The notes under the pieces: model-generated | Seen by the model: the letters and a program-made list of their open reading frames with translations, nothing else | Databases searched by the model: none | What the model was told of the DNA's origin: nothing | Program-made: the position numbers and the translations under genes | Origin: an uncultured Flavobacteriaceae bacterium | GTDB lineage: Bacteria; Bacteroidota; Bacteroidia; Flavobacteriales; Flavobacteriaceae | Direction: 5' to 3' | NCBI GenBank assembly: GCA_913065125.1 | Contig: CAJYAG010000001.1 | Coordinates: 868,001-932,000 of the forward strand | Length of the DNA: 64,000 nt | Shown: one piece after another, positions 16,705-25,361 of the stretch | Numbering within the stretch: the stretch's first letter is position 1 | Layout of the letters: each line of letters opens with the position of its first letter

Positions 16705-17391
16705 ATGAGTAAATGTGAGCAATGTGTAGTCAGGCAATTAAATTCTTTAAAAGCGTTAACACCAAAAGAGCTTTCAAAAATTTCTGCATGTAAAACAACC
16801 CGAATAATAAAAAAAGGAGATATTCTTTTTGACGAAGGCGAACATATCAATGGTATTTTTTGTATTAGCTCTGGAGTTTGCAAAGTTTCTAAAATGAGTC
16901 CCAACGGAAGAGAGCAAATTATTCATTTAGTAAATAAAGGAGATTTCTTAGGTGAACGAAGTTTAATTAGTGATGAAGTTGCCAACTTAAAAGCCACCGC
17001 AATTAATGACATGGAGGTTTGTTTTATTCCTAGAGATGAAATTATTAATGATTTAAAACAAAATCCAGATTTTTCATATAGTGTTTTAAAAGATATGGCT
17101 ATGTCTTTAAAGAATGCTGACAACTTAATTGTTGATATGGCTCAGAAAACCGTAAAACAACGTTTGGCTGAAATGTTGTTAAACCTACATGAAAAATTTG
17201 GAAACAATATTGATGATATATTAAACATTCATTTATCAAGAGAAGATATTGCTAATATTATTGGCACTGCTACAGAGTCTGCCATACGTTTACTATCTGA
17301 GTTTAAAAGAGAAGAAATTATTTCTTTAAAAGGGAAAAATATTTCTCTTATCAATATACCTAAACTTAAAAAAATAGCACAAGGATTTTAA
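16705..17391 (+). CDS. CRP/FNR-family transcriptional regulator, likely oxygen/redox responsive
   Basis: 228 aa: cyclic-nucleotide-binding fold (about 30-120, with FDEGEHINGIFCISSGVCKV and GDFLGERSLIS), dimer helix, and a Crp-type winged helix (about 150-215). N-terminal Cys4-x2-Cys7 plus Cys29, with further Cys at 53 and 59, could ligate an Fe-S cluster as in FNR, although the spacing differs from E. coli FNR. The recognition helix, starting at LSREDIANIIGT and continuing through ATESAIRLLSEF, keeps the Glu and Arg that read TGA half-sites, consistent with the TGAYA palindromes before ccoS and ccoI. Divergent to ccoI with 105 bp between starts. It probably activates the cco, ccoI and perhaps hemN genes under low oxygen; this is inference. 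Confidence 0.85.
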   Translation: MSKCEQCVVRQLNSLKALTPKELSKISACKTTRIIKKGDILFDEGEHINGIFCISSGVCKVSKMSPNGREQIIHLVNKGDFLGERSLISDEVANLKATAINDMEVCFIPRDEIINDLKQNPDFSYSVLKDMAMSLKNADNLIVDMAQKTVKQRLAEMLLNLHEKFGNNIDDILNIHLSREDIANIIGTATESAIRLLSEFKREEIISLKGKNISLINIPKLKKIAQGF

Positions 17392-17403
17392 AATTTTACT
17401 TGT

Positions 17404-18456
17404 TTGAAAAAACTTTGGTACAACTTCTTTAAGATTTACATTAAAACAGGTTTGTTTTTTTACACCAAAAAAATAAAAGTGGTAGGCAAAGAAAATATTC
17501 CAAAAAAAGGTGCCGTTCTTTTTGCTGTAAATCATCCAAACGGATTATTAGATCCATTATTAGTTACAACAAATACACCAAGAGTTACGCATTATTTAGT
17601 TAGAGCTGCTGTTTTTAAAAAACCATTGGTAAAAAAGTTTTTAGCAACGTTAAACTTAATGCCTATTTACAGAATTAGAGATGGTGTTAAAGAACTTTCT
17701 AAAAACAAAGCTGTATTTAATGATTGTTTCGAAATTTTAAAGAAACAAAGAGCATTAATGATTTTCCCAGAAGGTAGTCATGATAAAAGAAGAACAGTAC
17801 GGAATTTAAGCAAAGGATTTACACGAATACTTTTTGGAGCATTTGAAAAATATCCTGAGCTAAAAGTAACTGTTATTCCAGTCGGAATTACCTATCAAAA
17901 CATTAGTCATTATCCTTGTAAGGTTGCCATTCATTACGGCAAACCAATTTTAGCAAATGAATATTACAATCCCCAAGAAATTAACAAATCAACCAATTCC
18001 TTAAAAGAAGAAGTTTCTAACCAACTAAAAGAATTATCGGTTCATATTCCTGCGGATGAAAACTATGAATTAATAATAAAAGAATTGAATGCTAAAAATG
18101 TTGATTTTACAGAGGTAAACACAATCAATCAAAGTATCAAATCTGGAAAAATCACCAACCGAAAAGAAAGTTTTAATTATGCAAAACCGCTTTATTTTCT
18201 AATGGTTTTAAACAGTATTTTTCCGTGGATCATTTGGAGGATCTTATCAAAAAAAGTAGAAGAAACTGAATTTGTAGATACGTTTAGAGTTGCATTAGGA
18301 ATTAGTCTTTTTCCTCTTTTTTATCTTATTCAGGCTTTGTTAATTTACACGTATTTTTCGCTAGAAATTACTGGAATTTATTTTATTTCAACATTAGCGT
18401 TGTCGTTTTTATATAGCAAATTCGCCACTACTCCAACAAAACAGCATCTTGTATAA
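17404..18456 (+). CDS. PlsC-type lysophospholipid/glycerol-phosphate acyltransferase
   Basis: 350-aa inner-membrane acyltransferase. The start is TTG: no ATG occurs until well past the catalytic region, and this start gives an N-terminus of normal length. Motif I NHPNGLLD (about 39-46, NHx4D) and motif III FPEGSHDKRR (about 120-129) are intact. The C-terminus has two or three membrane spans (about 260-345), unlike short PlsC, and resembles the larger bacterial acyltransferases of unclear acceptor. It lies 12 bp after the CRP/FNR gene and its last 29 bp overlap the convergent GH3 gene, so no terminator separates them. Confidence 0.88.
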   Translation: MKKLWYNFFKIYIKTGLFFYTKKIKVVGKENIPKKGAVLFAVNHPNGLLDPLLVTTNTPRVTHYLVRAAVFKKPLVKKFLATLNLMPIYRIRDGVKELSKNKAVFNDCFEILKKQRALMIFPEGSHDKRRTVRNLSKGFTRILFGAFEKYPELKVTVIPVGITYQNISHYPCKVAIHYGKPILANEYYNPQEINKSTNSLKEEVSNQLKELSVHIPADENYELIIKELNAKNVDFTEVNTINQSIKSGKITNRKESFNYAKPLYFLMVLNSIFPWIIWRILSKKVEETEFVDTFRVALGISLFPLFYLIQALLIYTYFSLEITGIYFISTLALSFLYSKFATTPTKQHLV

Positions 18457-21346
18457 TTTGCTGAATTTTCGTTCTAATATTTTCTGTAATTAAGCCATTA
18501 TTATCCATTGTTGGATATACTCTGTTCGATAAAAAAACATACACAATTCTACTTTTAGGATCTGCCCAAGTATAGGTTCCTGTAAATCCACTATGCCCAA
18601 AGCTTTCATCAGAAACACAGCCACAAGTTGCTTCAATATCTGGGTCTAACTGTGGTTTATCAAAACCCAAACCTCTTCGTATTTTTTTGTCTGCGTAATA
18701 ACGTGTATTAAACTTTTTAACGGTATTGCTTTTTAAGTATCTTTTGCCTCCATAATATCCATTTTGCAAATACATTTGCATCATTTTTGCTACATCGTTT
18801 GCATTAGAAAATACTCCTGCATGTCCTGCAACACCTCCCAACATTGCTGCCCCCATATCGTGTACATAACCTTGCAATAATTGATGTCTAAAATATTCGT
18901 CTTGTTCTGTAGGAACGATTTCGTTTTTAGGGAATTTTTTTAATGGCAAATAACTTGTTCTGTGCGCACCCAATGAAGTATAAAAATTCTCTTGTACCAA
19001 TTCGTCTAATGGTTTTTTATACCTTTTTTCTAAGGCTCTTTTTAAAATATAATACCCTAAATCGCTGTATTTATAGCCCTCCTGCTCTCTTTGATCTACA
19101 TTTTTAATGCGAGCAACAATAGAATCTCTAAATGAAGTTCTTAAAAACAAGTCTTTAGCGACTTCTATATTGTATGTTTTTGTTCTTTTTAACTGGTAAT
19201 AATCAGGTAAATTTTCTTTAGTTACACTATCTTGAGTTAATAAATAAAACGGAATCCAAGCCTTTAGCCTACCATTATGAGATAGAATTTCTTTTAAGGT
19301 TAATGTGTCTTTATTGGTGTGATTAAACTCAGGTAATAAGTGTTTCAGTTTTGTTGCAATTCTAAATTTGCCTTCACCTTCAGCTTTCATTACCATTGGC
19401 AATGTTGCTAAAATTTTTGTTAAAGAAGCAACATCATAAATGTCTGAGTTTTTTACTTTTAAAAGTGAGTCATTTGTATGATATCCAAAGCTTTTCTGAT
19501 AAATGACCTTTCCGGCTCTTGCAACTAGAATTTGTAATCCTGGAGCCATTTTTTTTTTTACAACTTCGTTTGCTATCACATCAATTTCTGCCAATTTTAC
19601 AGAAGACATTTTTACTTCTTCTGGCAATCCGTATTTTAATCTACTTAATGTTGATGAATACAAACCAAAGCCTTCCTTAAAATTATCATTGATAGAAACT
19701 GGTAATTTTCCTTTTGCTTTAATTGCACCAAATAATTGTTGCGCAGATATTTCTTGTGCTATTTCACTATTTTGATACGACACCACCAATCCTTCTACAT
19801 TTGTAAATGATGTAAAGTCTAACAAACTATAAGGGCTAGCAAAAATATCTAAAATTACTTTTTTAACTTTTGCAATGTGTTGAATTTCAGCAATGTCTTC
19901 TTTTTTAAACTTAAAGCCTTTCCATGGATGTAAATTTGATGTATGATACCCAATAATCACCAAGTTATATGGTTTTAATTTTGATAGTAAATTAGATGTA
20001 TTTGTGCCAGAAATTACATCTACTTTTGCATACTTACTTAGCATAGTAACAAACGAGGTATTGTTAGCATCGCCATACTTTACATAAGCAATTTTCTGTT
20101 TGTCCAAATTTTGAATAGGTATGATATCCTCTTCGTTTTTTAAAACAGTAATAGAATTTTCAACCAATTTTCTATGCAACAATTCATCTGTTTTGGTATT
20201 TAAATCTTCGTGTAAATTTTGCAATGCTATCGGTCTGTAATTTTGTAATCCTGCCCAATATTTAGCTTTTAAAATTTTACGTACAGATTCGTCTAATCGT
20301 TCAATTGTTAACTTTTTATCTTTAATAGCTTTTAGAAAATAGTCCATTGTTTCTGGAACCTCATGCGGAATCAACAATAAATCATTTCCTGCTAAAATTG
20401 CTTCTAAATTTATTTCTTTAGACGTTGCAAAATCTGCAGCAGCTTTCATGTTTAATCCATCAGTTATAATCAATCCTTTATAACCCATTTTTCCTTTTAA
20501 CAAACCTGTTGTAATCTTATGAGATAAAGAAGAAGGCAAACTTTTGTTTGGTTCTAATTTAGGAATACTCAAATGCGCCGTCATAACACTTGCTAAATTT
20601 TCATCAAACAATTTATAATACGGATACAATTCTAACGTATCTAAACGAGTTGCATCAAAATTAATAACTGGCAATGTGTGATGAGAATCTGCCGCTGTAT
20701 CTCCATGACCTGGAAAATGTTTTGCATTTGCTAACACTCCAAAACGCTGCATTCCACGAGTAAAAGCGATTGCTTTATCGGTAACATTATTTTTATCTTC
20801 TCCAAAAGAACGATTTCCAATAATTGGATTTTTTGGATTGATATTGATATCTACAACGGGTGCAAAATTGATGTGAATTCCCAATCGTTTACAATGCTTT
20901 CCTAATTGTTCTCCAAATTGTTCTATTAAAGAATTGTCTTGTACTGCGCCTAAAGCCATATTCCAAGGATAACGAAATGAATTTTTTAAACGCATGTCTA
21001 ATCCCCATTCTGCATCAATTGCAATCAATAATGGATATTTTGACATTGCTTGGTACCTGTTCGTTAACTCGGCTTGTTTCTGTGGAGTTCCTTGCATAAA
21101 AATTAAGTTTCCGGCATGATATTTTTGTATCAATTCTTCCACTAATTTTTCATTCACAGTATCGTTTGTAGAATAAGCTTGCACCATAAATAATTGACCA
21201 ATTTTTTCTTCATTAGTCATTTTATTTAAGATGTTATTTACCCATATTTCTTGAGTTTCTTTATCTTTTGTTAATAATGGATCTTTTGTTTGCGCTTGTG
21301 TTACACATAAACAAAACACAAAAAGGAAAATTAAACTATTTTTCAT
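18428..21346 (-). CDS. Glycoside hydrolase family 3 (NagZ-like) fused to a serine beta-lactamase-type hydrolase
   Basis: 972 aa, exported (signal peptide to about residue 19, TQAQ). Residues about 30-370 are a GH3 domain with KHFPGHGD (209-216), the D/H dyad loop that follows (ADSHHTLP) and the nucleophile Asp296 in ITDGLNM, typical of NagZ-type N-acetylglucosaminidases. A GH3 C-terminal-like sandwich (about 390-570) follows. Residues about 580-970 are a class C beta-lactamase/PBP4-like domain: SLTK (Ser641, Lys644), YSD in place of YxN, and HSGFTG as the KTG-like box. This suggests combined cleavage of glycan and peptide parts of peptidoglycan fragments in the periplasm (inference). The fusion occurs in Bacteroidetes. 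Confidence 0.9.
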   Translation of the reverse strand: MKNSLIFLFVFCLCVTQAQTKDPLLTKDKETQEIWVNNILNKMTNEEKIGQLFMVQAYSTNDTVNEKLVEELIQKYHAGNLIFMQGTPQKQAELTNRYQAMSKYPLLIAIDAEWGLDMRLKNSFRYPWNMALGAVQDNSLIEQFGEQLGKHCKRLGIHINFAPVVDININPKNPIIGNRSFGEDKNNVTDKAIAFTRGMQRFGVLANAKHFPGHGDTAADSHHTLPVINFDATRLDTLELYPYYKLFDENLASVMTAHLSIPKLEPNKSLPSSLSHKITTGLLKGKMGYKGLIITDGLNMKAAADFATSKEINLEAILAGNDLLLIPHEVPETMDYFLKAIKDKKLTIERLDESVRKILKAKYWAGLQNYRPIALQNLHEDLNTKTDELLHRKLVENSITVLKNEEDIIPIQNLDKQKIAYVKYGDANNTSFVTMLSKYAKVDVISGTNTSNLLSKLKPYNLVIIGYHTSNLHPWKGFKFKKEDIAEIQHIAKVKKVILDIFASPYSLLDFTSFTNVEGLVVSYQNSEIAQEISAQQLFGAIKAKGKLPVSINDNFKEGFGLYSSTLSRLKYGLPEEVKMSSVKLAEIDVIANEVVKKKMAPGLQILVARAGKVIYQKSFGYHTNDSLLKVKNSDIYDVASLTKILATLPMVMKAEGEGKFRIATKLKHLLPEFNHTNKDTLTLKEILSHNGRLKAWIPFYLLTQDSVTKENLPDYYQLKRTKTYNIEVAKDLFLRTSFRDSIVARIKNVDQREQEGYKYSDLGYYILKRALEKRYKKPLDELVQENFYTSLGAHRTSYLPLKKFPKNEIVPTEQDEYFRHQLLQGYVHDMGAAMLGGVAGHAGVFSNANDVAKMMQMYLQNGYYGGKRYLKSNTVKKFNTRYYADKKIRRGLGFDKPQLDPDIEATCGCVSDESFGHSGFTGTYTWADPKSRIVYVFLSNRVYPTMDNNGLITENIRTKIQQIIQDAVLLE

Positions 21347-21349
21347 AAA

Positions 21350-21835
21350 TTATATCATAAAACGATTATGCCAGCTTTTACTTGCCGGAACCTCCCAATT
21401 ATTTTCTACTTCTTCTTTAGTCTGAACCATGTTGTTAAAAACAATGGTTTCTTTGGTGATTTTTTGCTCTTTGGCAAACTGCTGAAATTCTGCTAACTTT
21501 ATAATATTAATGTTATCACCATCTTTAAAAGAAACATTCATTTTATTCATCAAATCGATTTGCAATTCGTTTTCTAATTCTTTTACAAAACGAACAGACG
21601 CATCAATAGAACAGCCAGAAACATTGTTAAATCCTTCATCAACCGCCAATACTAAAAACTGATTGTATTTGATGGTAAATGAGCCTTTTAAATTATCTCC
21701 ATGTCGCGTCCATTGCTCTATAAAATCTTTGGCTTTCATAGAAATAAAATCGATTTCTTGGGCTGTAAATACTCGATCGGATTGGTACATCCAAACTCTA
21801 GAGTTATTCGGTAAGTTTTTATATTCTGTAAACAT
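21350..21835 (-). CDS. Conserved flavobacterial protein (often mislabelled ABC transporter ATPase)
   Basis: 161-aa soluble protein with no signal peptide and no Walker A, Walker B or ABC signature. Landmarks are SRVWMYQSDRVFTAQEID, FIEQWTRHGDNLKGSFTIKYN, VDEGFNNVSGCSIDASVRF and a C-terminal NNWEVPASKSWHNRF. I recall such proteins being annotated ABC transporter ATPase in flavobacterial genomes, which the sequence does not support. Only 3 bp separate its stop from the start of the downstream GH3 fusion, so the two are probably co-expressed. Function unknown. Confidence 0.8.
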   Translation of the reverse strand: MFTEYKNLPNNSRVWMYQSDRVFTAQEIDFISMKAKDFIEQWTRHGDNLKGSFTIKYNQFLVLAVDEGFNNVSGCSIDASVRFVKELENELQIDLMNKMNVSFKDGDNINIIKLAEFQQFAKEQKITKETIVFNNMVQTKEEVENNWEVPASKSWHNRFMI

Positions 21836-21848
21836 TTTTGTCTTCTTT

Positions 21849-22730
21849 TTAATTCGATAAAGTTAAAGAAATTGCAGGAGCAAATTTTCTAAATCTACTA
21901 ATTTTATTTAATGCAGATGCTGTCCAAATTCCTTTTACATAATAATACGTTCTTTCTTTAGGTTTATTATAATTATACTTGGTAAATCCAATCACCGGCG
22001 CATAAAAAACTTCTGATGTTGATGCTGTTTGTTTTTTGCCGTATTCATTAAACGGAATCAACAACTTTTCGAAAGCAATAAACAAACCATTCTTGGGCAT
22101 TTCTATACTATAATTTGAGATGTCAATTTCAGTATTTAATTGTCCTTCTGATATGGTTACAGGCAAATTTACATTGAGCAAATCGTTTTTTGGCAATCCT
22201 GTTTTGGCGTCTTTATCAAAAATACGAACTCTAAATTTCGATTTTTTATTGTGTCTTTTAGAAAAATAAATAGCTACTTTAGAAACATAATTGCAGCATT
22301 CATTTTTCTTTGTGTTCGGAAAATATTTTGCCAACATTCGCATTCCCATTGTATGTACTCCATGCACTTTCTTTTTTACTTTATCTACTAAAATTGTTTT
22401 ATCAATTCTTTTTGTAATTACAGCTGCATCTAACACATTTTCTTTTGGAAACATCAACAAGGTTGTGTTGTTTACATCGGATGCATTTACCAACGTGTCT
22501 TTATAATTTAAACAAGAAATATGCACTTTTCCGTTTAAATATTTCTGATTGATGTTCATAAAGAAAGTACCATCTTCTGTTGTAGAAATTCCTTTAGTAG
22601 TTTGTATAAAACTAATATTTGCGTACACAATGGGCTCTTTTGTTTTTGCATTTAACAGTTTCCCTTTAAAAGTTGCTTGCTGACTACAAACATTTGTGAC
22701 TACAAATAATAAAAGAAGTACTTTTTCCAT
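21849..22730 (-). CDS. Exported protein with carboxypeptidase-regulatory-like N-terminal domain
   Basis: 293 aa from the chosen start MEKVLLLLFVV (22730), which yields a good signal peptide ending near NVCSQQA; an in-frame ATG at 22745 adds five residues. Residues about 22-100 form a CarboxypepD_reg-like beta sandwich (GKLLNAKTKEPIVYANISF, TTEDGTFFMNI). The rest (about 115-290) is a beta-rich body with VAIYFSKRHNKKSKFRVRIFD. This architecture is common among Bacteroidetes envelope proteins but the function is unknown. It is 13 bp upstream of the 161-aa gene and probably in the same operon. Confidence 0.78.
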   Translation of the reverse strand: MEKVLLLLFVVTNVCSQQATFKGKLLNAKTKEPIVYANISFIQTTKGISTTEDGTFFMNINQKYLNGKVHISCLNYKDTLVNASDVNNTTLLMFPKENVLDAAVITKRIDKTILVDKVKKKVHGVHTMGMRMLAKYFPNTKKNECCNYVSKVAIYFSKRHNKKSKFRVRIFDKDAKTGLPKNDLLNVNLPVTISEGQLNTEIDISNYSIEMPKNGLFIAFEKLLIPFNEYGKKQTASTSEVFYAPVIGFTKYNYNKPKERTYYYVKGIWTASALNKISRFRKFAPAISLTLSN

Positions 22731-22773
22731 TTTTATATCTAGCATTAGCTTTCTACAACGCTTAAACTGACAA

Positions 22774-23601
22774 TTATCGTAGGTTAAATTTTTGTTGTAA
22801 AGCGTTTAGTTTTTCATCATCTGTCATGGTACTTTTTGGTTCAGACATACGTTCTTTAATTTCTCTCAAAACTTTTTTTGTAAATAATGGAAAATCTGCA
22901 TTTTGTATCCAATTATTATAACCTGGGTTTTCTTTAAACACTTCTTCCACTGTTCTATTTTTATATTTTCCGAAAGAAAATATTTCTTGATCATCCTCAT
23001 TAAACAAAATAAAACCAGCAAAATCTGCTCTTTTTCCGTGTGATGAAAATGCACTTAAATCATCTACAGAAGTTCCAATATCATCGTATTTTTCTAATTG
23101 TGCTAATAAGATTTCGTAAGTTGCATTTGTATCTGCTTCTGCTCCATGTGCGCCTTCTAATTCTTTTCCGCAGTAAAATTGATAACCAGCGCTTAGTGTT
23201 CTTTGTTCTTTTTTATGAAAAATTACTTGAACATCAATTGCTTTTCTGTTGTTCATATTAAAATCGATACCAACACGCATTAATTCTTCTGCCAACAACG
23301 GAATGTCAAAACGATTGGAATTAAAACCTGCCAAATCACAATCTGCAATAAGTTCATTTATTTGTGGCGCCAATTCTTTAAACGTTGGCTCAGTAACTAC
23401 TTGCTCGTTTGTAATTCCGTGAATATCTGATGCTTCTTTCGGAATTTCAATTTCTGGATTTACCAACCACGTTTTACTTTCTTTATTTCCGTTCGGAAAG
23501 ACTTTTAAAATTGCTATTTCTACAATTTTATCCGTTCCAATATTAATTCCTGTGGTTTCTAAATCGAAAAATACGATTGGTTTTTCTAGTTTTAACTTCA
23601 T
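22774..23601 (-). CDS. DnaQ-like 3'-5' exonuclease (DEDDh family)
   Basis: 275 aa, cytosolic. ExoI motif FFDLETTG (Asp13, Glu15), ExoII GFNSNRFDIPLL (Asp in NRFD), ExoIII HGAEADTNAT (catalytic His and Asp). The C-terminal extension (about 185-270) carries GKYNRTVEEVF-like sequence (FGKYKNRTVEEVFKENPGYNNWI), a domain commonly appended in Bacteroidetes homologues. It may act as a polymerase III epsilon-like proofreader or an RNase T-like nuclease; sequence alone does not decide. The stop codon overlaps a chance TGACAATTATC palindrome. Confidence 0.88.
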   Translation of the reverse strand: MKLKLEKPIVFFDLETTGINIGTDKIVEIAILKVFPNGNKESKTWLVNPEIEIPKEASDIHGITNEQVVTEPTFKELAPQINELIADCDLAGFNSNRFDIPLLAEELMRVGIDFNMNNRKAIDVQVIFHKKEQRTLSAGYQFYCGKELEGAHGAEADTNATYEILLAQLEKYDDIGTSVDDLSAFSSHGKRADFAGFILFNEDDQEIFSFGKYKNRTVEEVFKENPGYNNWIQNADFPLFTKKVLREIKERMSEPKSTMTDDEKLNALQQKFNLR

Positions 23602-23795
23602 GTTTTTTGCATCTAATTTTTCACAATAAAAAGTACGTTAAAGATATAGAAAACTCTTTTGTTATTTGGTTTTTTCAGCATAAAATATTGCCAAAATGCA
23701 CATTTTTAAAACTCTTTTCTTTACAAACAGAAAAATAATATAGCTTGTTTCTAAACTTGTTTTTTGATAACTTCGCTAGCTACTGATATAAAACA

Positions 23796-23838
23796 TTTAT
23801 GTTGAACTTGATTTATGCTGAACTTGTTTTTAGTTTTG
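23796..23838 (+). promoter_or_regulatory. Consensus promoter with a 16-bp tandem duplication
   Basis: TTG (23808-23810), 20-bp spacer, TAGTTTTG (23831-23838) is a full Bacteroidetes sigma-A-type promoter, with a predicted start near 23843. Two tandem 16-bp copies (23796-23811 and 23812-23827, core TTTATG-GAACTTG) cover the -33 region and could be a paired operator. It faces the 52-codon basic ORF 50 bp downstream. Confidence 0.55.
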
Positions 23839-23891
23839 AAGCGTTTGACACTATATAAGTTAGTGAAACCCAAAAAAAATACAGAAATAAA

Positions 23892-24050
23892 ATGCCCAAA
23901 AAAGGAAAAGCAAAAAACACTGTAAATAAAGCCAAACACACCAAATTAATGAATCGTAAAATTAATAAGGTAAAGCAAGATAAAATTGCACATCAAGAAA
24001 AATTAAAAGCAATTATTAGAAAGGCAAATGAAAATAAAAATCCCGTGTAA
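23892..24050 (+). CDS. Small, very basic protein of unknown function
   Basis: 52 aa, about one third Lys/Arg, beginning MPKKGKAKNTVNKAK and ending ANENKNPV. No membrane segment; probably a nucleic-acid-binding or ribosome-associated peptide (inference from charge). It is not ribosomal THX by sequence. Support for a real gene: a full consensus promoter upstream, codon use like the neighbours, and a terminator hairpin overlapping its stop codon. It occupies the otherwise empty 23602-24095 gap. Confidence 0.55.
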   Translation: MPKKGKAKNTVNKAKHTKLMNRKINKVKQDKIAHQEKLKAIIRKANENKNPV

Positions 24051-24067
24051 ATTACTCGGGATCTTTT
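24040..24067. terminator. Terminator hairpin overlapping the small basic gene's stop
   Basis: ATCCCG-T-GTA / TAC-T-CGGGAT stem with one T-T mismatch, followed by CTTTTT. The same hairpin, without the mismatch, recurs at 33591-33613. It ends the small gene and may also serve the convergent YaiO operon. Confidence 0.75.
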
Positions 24068-24095
24068 TATTGAAAGTATCGGTTTTATGTGACTA

Positions 24096-25361
24096 TCAAA
24101 ATTTAAAATTATAAGAAACTCCCAAAGAATAAATTAAATAATAATCGCCTTTAGAAAAGCTCTTTTCTTCTCTAAGTATGTTAAAAGAGGTTCCCCAAAT
24201 ATTTCTTTTATTGCTGGTAGAAAATGTGTATCCTAAATTAAATTTTTGTGATTTTAAATTAAAAATAACTGTTTCATTATCGTTTACAGGAAATCTATCT
24301 AATTCTGGAGAAAATCCAATTCCGATTCCTATGCTAAAATAATTATCAGCATCACTATAATATTTTCGATAAGTTAAGGCACCAGATTTACTAACTCCAT
24401 CATCACCAGGTGTAACATAGGTTCTAAAAGACCAATATGAATTTCCAGAATACCATCCAACAGAACCTGTATAAATAATTGTTGTTTCTCCAAATTTTAA
24501 TCCTCTAAAACCAAGTGAAGCTTCAAAACTATTAGGCAAAGATTTGAACAACTCAAAACCATATCGTATACTTGGAAACAACCTAGAATTAGAAAAACCT
24601 ACACTTGCATAAGCATACAAACCTTCTGTAATTCTTGGATACATATCTATTTCGTACTGGTAATTATCTGTATCAAATCTTTTTGAGTAGTTTAATTTCC
24701 CTGTAATACTACCATATTTTGTTTGTCTTGAATACTTTAAAGTACCAAAATGAGACGCATCTCTTTCGTTTTTATTGTAAATTAATGTTGAATAACTCAT
24801 CCCAACAGCACTCAACCTAAAAGAATCTTTTAAACTTTCTTTATATGCTAAGGCATCTTCATTTTCTGGGTCAATTTTTAGAATATTATTTACCGTATAC
24901 AGTGCGTCTTCTGGCCTATTTAACCTTTCTTCTGAACGTGCTTTTTGATACAATAACTCAGGGTCTTTTGGATAATGGCTCAACGCTTCTTTTATCAAAA
25001 TACTTGCTTTGTATGGAGCTTCTGCATAAAATTCGTTTTTGATTGCTGCAATCCAATCTGTTTTTCTTTTTGGATTTTTTTTCAAAACAAAATCAAAAGT
25101 TTCTCTTGCTTCTTTGTAATTACCATCCCAAGAATAGGTAGTAGCCAAAAAAGATCGTAAATCTAAATAATTTGGATACTTAGCAATAATGCGTATTAAT
25201 AATTCTTGCGCTGCTTTACGTTGGTTGTTAAAAGCCATATTTCTTGCATCTTCAAAACCTTTATCAGGATCTCCCGTAAATTCATTTTCTTGAGAAAACA
25301 TTGGAGACACTAGTAAGACTAATATGATAACGGCTATATTTTTGTTGTTAAAACTCATCAT
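24096..25361 (-). CDS. YaiO-family outer-membrane beta-barrel with N-terminal TPR
   Basis: 421 aa, exported (signal peptide to about residue 23, FSQ-ENEF). Residues about 30-175 are TPR repeats (AAQELLIRIIAKYPNYLDLRSFLATTYSWDGNY as the clearest unit, no longer than one repeat); residues about 190-421 are a YaiO-type barrel with alternating aromatic strands ending in SLGVSYNFKF, a terminal-F barrel signature. YaiO proteins are outer-membrane proteins linked to exopolysaccharide loci. The TPR part is clearly related to the C-terminal TPR tail of the upstream sulfatase gene. Coupled to that gene by an ATGA overlap. Confidence 0.87.
   Translation of the reverse strand: MMSFNNKNIAVIILVLLVSPMFSQENEFTGDPDKGFEDARNMAFNNQRKAAQELLIRIIAKYPNYLDLRSFLATTYSWDGNYKEARETFDFVLKKNPKRKTDWIAAIKNEFYAEAPYKASILIKEALSHYPKDPELLYQKARSEERLNRPEDALYTVNNILKIDPENEDALAYKESLKDSFRLSAVGMSYSTLIYNKNERDASHFGTLKYSRQTKYGSITGKLNYSKRFDTDNYQYEIDMYPRITEGLYAYASVGFSNSRLFPSIRYGFELFKSLPNSFEASLGFRGLKFGETTIIYTGSVGWYSGNSYWSFRTYVTPGDDGVSKSGALTYRKYYSDADNYFSIGIGIGFSPELDRFPVNDNETVIFNLKSQKFNLGYTFSTSNKRNIWGTSFNILREEKSFSKGDYYLIYSLGVSYNFKF

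Noticed and set aside
22767..22780. TGACAATTATC palindrome like the FNR sites, before the carboxypeptidase-like gene
   Set aside because: It overlaps the exonuclease stop codon and no -7 box lies at the spacing seen for ccoS and ccoI; likely chance.
23751..23939. 62-aa minus-strand frame covering the small-gene promoter
   Set aside because: Conflicts with a full consensus promoter and the basic ORF on the plus strand; composition is shadow-like.
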